Shown here piece after piece: positions 13,124 through 14,592 of a stretch of DNA of 14,592 bases. The DNA comes from an uncultured Collinsella sp. (lineage in GTDB: Bacteria; Actinomycetota; Coriobacteriia; Coriobacteriales; Coriobacteriaceae): the NCBI GenBank assembly GCA_902474645.1, contig CABRWN010000034.1:1-14592 (forward strand), written 5' to 3'. The notes beneath the pieces are model-generated. The model did not search any database, was not told the origin of the DNA, and worked only from the letters and a program-made list of their open reading frames with translations. A program made the translations under genes and the position numbers. Numbering within the stretch: position 1 is the stretch's first letter; every line of letters starts with the position of its first letter.

Positions 13124-14551
13124 ATGGCAGTAGATAACAAGCAGATTGCCACCGATGTCCTCGAGCTCGTGGGCGGTGCGGAGAATGTTTCCGTCGCCAC
13201 CAACTGCATGACGCGTCTGCGTCTGACGCTCAAGGACAACAACAAGGCCGACGTGGAGAAGATCAAGAAGGTCAAGGGTGTTCTGGGTTGCCAGTTCGCC
13301 GGCAGCCAGCTCCAGGTCATCATCGGCCAGAACGTGCCCAAGGTGCTCGCCGAGTTCGTCGCCATGTCCGGCGTCAAGCAGGGTGCCGCGGTCGACGAGA
13401 ACCTCGATGCTCCCAAGGAGAAGTTCGAGCTCAAGAACCTGCCGAACATCATCCTCGACTATCTGTCGGGCTCCATGACCCAGCTGATCCCGCTGCTCAT
13501 GGCCGGCGGTCTGTTCCGCACCATCGCTGCGGTCCTCGGTCCCACCATGCTCGGCGTTCTCTCTGACACCGATCCGACCTACACGTTCCTCTACACCACC
13601 CTGTACGAGGCCACGTTTACCTTTATCCCCATCTACCTGGGCTATGCCGCCGCTAAGAAGCTCGGCGCCTCCCCGGTTCTGGGCATGCTCCTCGGCGGCG
13701 CCCTCATGGCCCCGTCCGTCGTGAGTGTCGCGACCCAGGATGGCGGCGGAATCATCTCCGTCTACGGCATTCAGATCGCCGCTGCCAACTATCAGCAGTC
13801 CGTCCTGCCGATTATCCTTTCGGTGCCTGTCCTCTACTTCGTCGAGAAGTTCTTTAAGAAGGTCATGCCCGACGTGCTCTCCACGGTCTTCACGCCGTTC
13901 TGCACCATGATCGTTACCATCCCCATCGCCTTCATCGTCCTCGCCCCGCTCGGCAACGAGATCGGCAGCCTCATCGCTAACGCCCTCTTCGGTCTCGCTG
14001 ACATGGGCGGCATCGGTATCCTGATCGTGATGGCCATCCTCGGCGCCTTCTGGCAGCTCTTCGTGGTCTGCGGTATGCACATGCCCGTTATCCTGCTCGC
14101 TCAGGTGCAGATCATCGCTGCTGGCTACGATCCCTTCGTCTTCGTTTCCACTAACTGCGCTATGGCCGCTGTCTGGGACTGCGCCTTCGGTGCCTTCCTC
14201 AAGATGAAGAACGCTGACGAGAAGAGTCTTGCCCTGGGCTACGTCATCTCCGCCATCGCCGGCGGCGTCACCGAGCCCGCGCTCTTCGGTATCCTCATGC
14301 GCTTCCGCCGCACCATGCTCGGCATGTTCATCGGCGGTGCCATCGGCGCTGTGTTCTCGGGCCTCATGGGCGTCACCTATTACCTCGCAGGCGGTGCCTC
14401 CAACTTCCTGGTCTTCACCAACTACCTGCAGGGTGGCCAGATGAACACCGTCTGGGCTATCGTCGGTATGGCAATCTCCTTTGCTATTGCCGCTGCCGTC
14501 GTCTTTGTCACCGGCTTCTCCAAGGAGGAGCTCGCCGAGATGGAGGCCTAG
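13124..14551 (+). CDS. PTS transporter subunit EIIBC, Glc superfamily (beta-glucoside type)
   Basis: From the ATG at 13124 the protein is 475 residues; GGGGAGG lies six bases upstream. An in-frame ATG at 13109 would place this ribosome site inside the coding region, so it was not used. Residues 1-85 form an EIIB domain with the phosphorylation motif TNCMTRLR and Cys28 as active site. A short linker (about 86-105) leads to an EIIC membrane domain with about ten hydrophobic spans, a GMHMPV motif with His319 and the family signature GGVTEPALFG (380-389). No EIIA domain is fused; a separate EIIA must supply phosphate. The complex imports and phosphorylates a sugar; the B-C order fits the beta-glucoside/sucrose/trehalose branch, but the substrate is not readable. 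Codon use is markedly biased (GTC, CTC, ATC, AAG), suggesting high expression. Likely partners lie beyond the right edge. Confidence 0.92.
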   Translation: MAVDNKQIATDVLELVGGAENVSVATNCMTRLRLTLKDNNKADVEKIKKVKGVLGCQFAGSQLQVIIGQNVPKVLAEFVAMSGVKQGAAVDENLDAPKEKFELKNLPNIILDYLSGSMTQLIPLLMAGGLFRTIAAVLGPTMLGVLSDTDPTYTFLYTTLYEATFTFIPIYLGYAAAKKLGASPVLGMLLGGALMAPSVVSVATQDGGGIISVYGIQIAAANYQQSVLPIILSVPVLYFVEKFFKKVMPDVLSTVFTPFCTMIVTIPIAFIVLAPLGNEIGSLIANALFGLADMGGIGILIVMAILGAFWQLFVVCGMHMPVILLAQVQIIAAGYDPFVFVSTNCAMAAVWDCAFGAFLKMKNADEKSLALGYVISAIAGGVTEPALFGILMRFRRTMLGMFIGGAIGAVFSGLMGVTYYLAGGASNFLVFTNYLQGGQMNTVWAIVGMAISFAIAAAVVFVTGFSKEELAEMEA

Positions 14552-14564
14552 TCGCCCCGGCCTT

Positions 14565-14579
14565 GGTCTAAATAAGACC
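14565..14579 (+). terminator. Weak stem-loop after the PTS gene
   Basis: GGTCT (14565-14569) pairs with AGACC (14575-14579) around AAATA. The stem is only 5 bp and no T-tract follows within the window, so this may be a minor attenuator or chance. Confidence 0.25.
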
Positions 14580-14592
14580 CCCTACACGACAG

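Noticed and set aside
13079..14080. 333-codon frame on the minus strand
   Set aside because: It is antisense to the PTS gene; its His/Asp/Glu-rich composition is typical of an antisense shadow.

Overview
The window looks like chromosomal DNA of a high-GC, Gram-positive gut actinomycete of the class Coriobacteriia, most like Collinsella. This is inferred from GC-rich codon use, strong AGGAGG-type ribosome binding sites, a LuxR regulator fused to a roughly twelve-span membrane domain (a hallmark of this class), a Glc-superfamily PTS permease, and intergenic hairpins carrying GGGGAC. No database search was possible. There are eight protein-coding genes, one of them cut by the left edge, plus one candidate 23-codon leader ORF. 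No tRNA, rRNA, CRISPR array or intact transposase was seen.

Left part (1-3149, minus strand): a compact three-gene operon. It reads, in transcription order, a DUF4428-type double zinc-ribbon protein, a protein with two zinc ribbons and two C-terminal membrane segments, and an SPFH/Band-7 protein that runs off the window. The last two resemble YdjG and YdjI of Bacillus subtilis, partners of the phage-shock protein PspA, so an envelope-stress or membrane-scaffold role is plausible. About 400 bp of repeat-bearing DNA separates it from a divergent LuxR-type membrane regulator (3555-5099, plus).

Middle part: the regulator converges with a P-type Mg2+ ATPase, mgtA (5269-8037, minus), with a two-sided terminator-like palindrome between them. 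The mgtA upstream region holds a candidate promoter, a 23-codon ORF with the best Shine-Dalgarno sequence in the window, and a 14-bp hairpin. pyrE (8476-9156, plus) is divergent from it. The gap between pyrE and the next, convergent gene is packed with inverted repeats.

Right part: two minus-strand genes, a cytosolic Ser-hydrolase/esterase (11296-12633) and downstream of it a Sde0182/DUF1593 nucleoside-hydrolase-like protein (9522-11033), are separated by a very long palindrome that overlaps the end of the esterase gene. A 490-bp AT-rich divergent region, rich in TAAAC/GTTTA motifs, separates them from a PTS EIIBC permease (13124-14551, plus). The esterase, the hydrolase-like protein and the permease may form a glycan or glycoside use locus, but their substrates cannot be read from the sequence.

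The most unusual non-coding signal is a family of intergenic hairpins whose stems differ completely while the GGGGAC-containing loop is conserved. They occur at 3268-3369, 8120-8156, 9337-9371 and 9450-9514.
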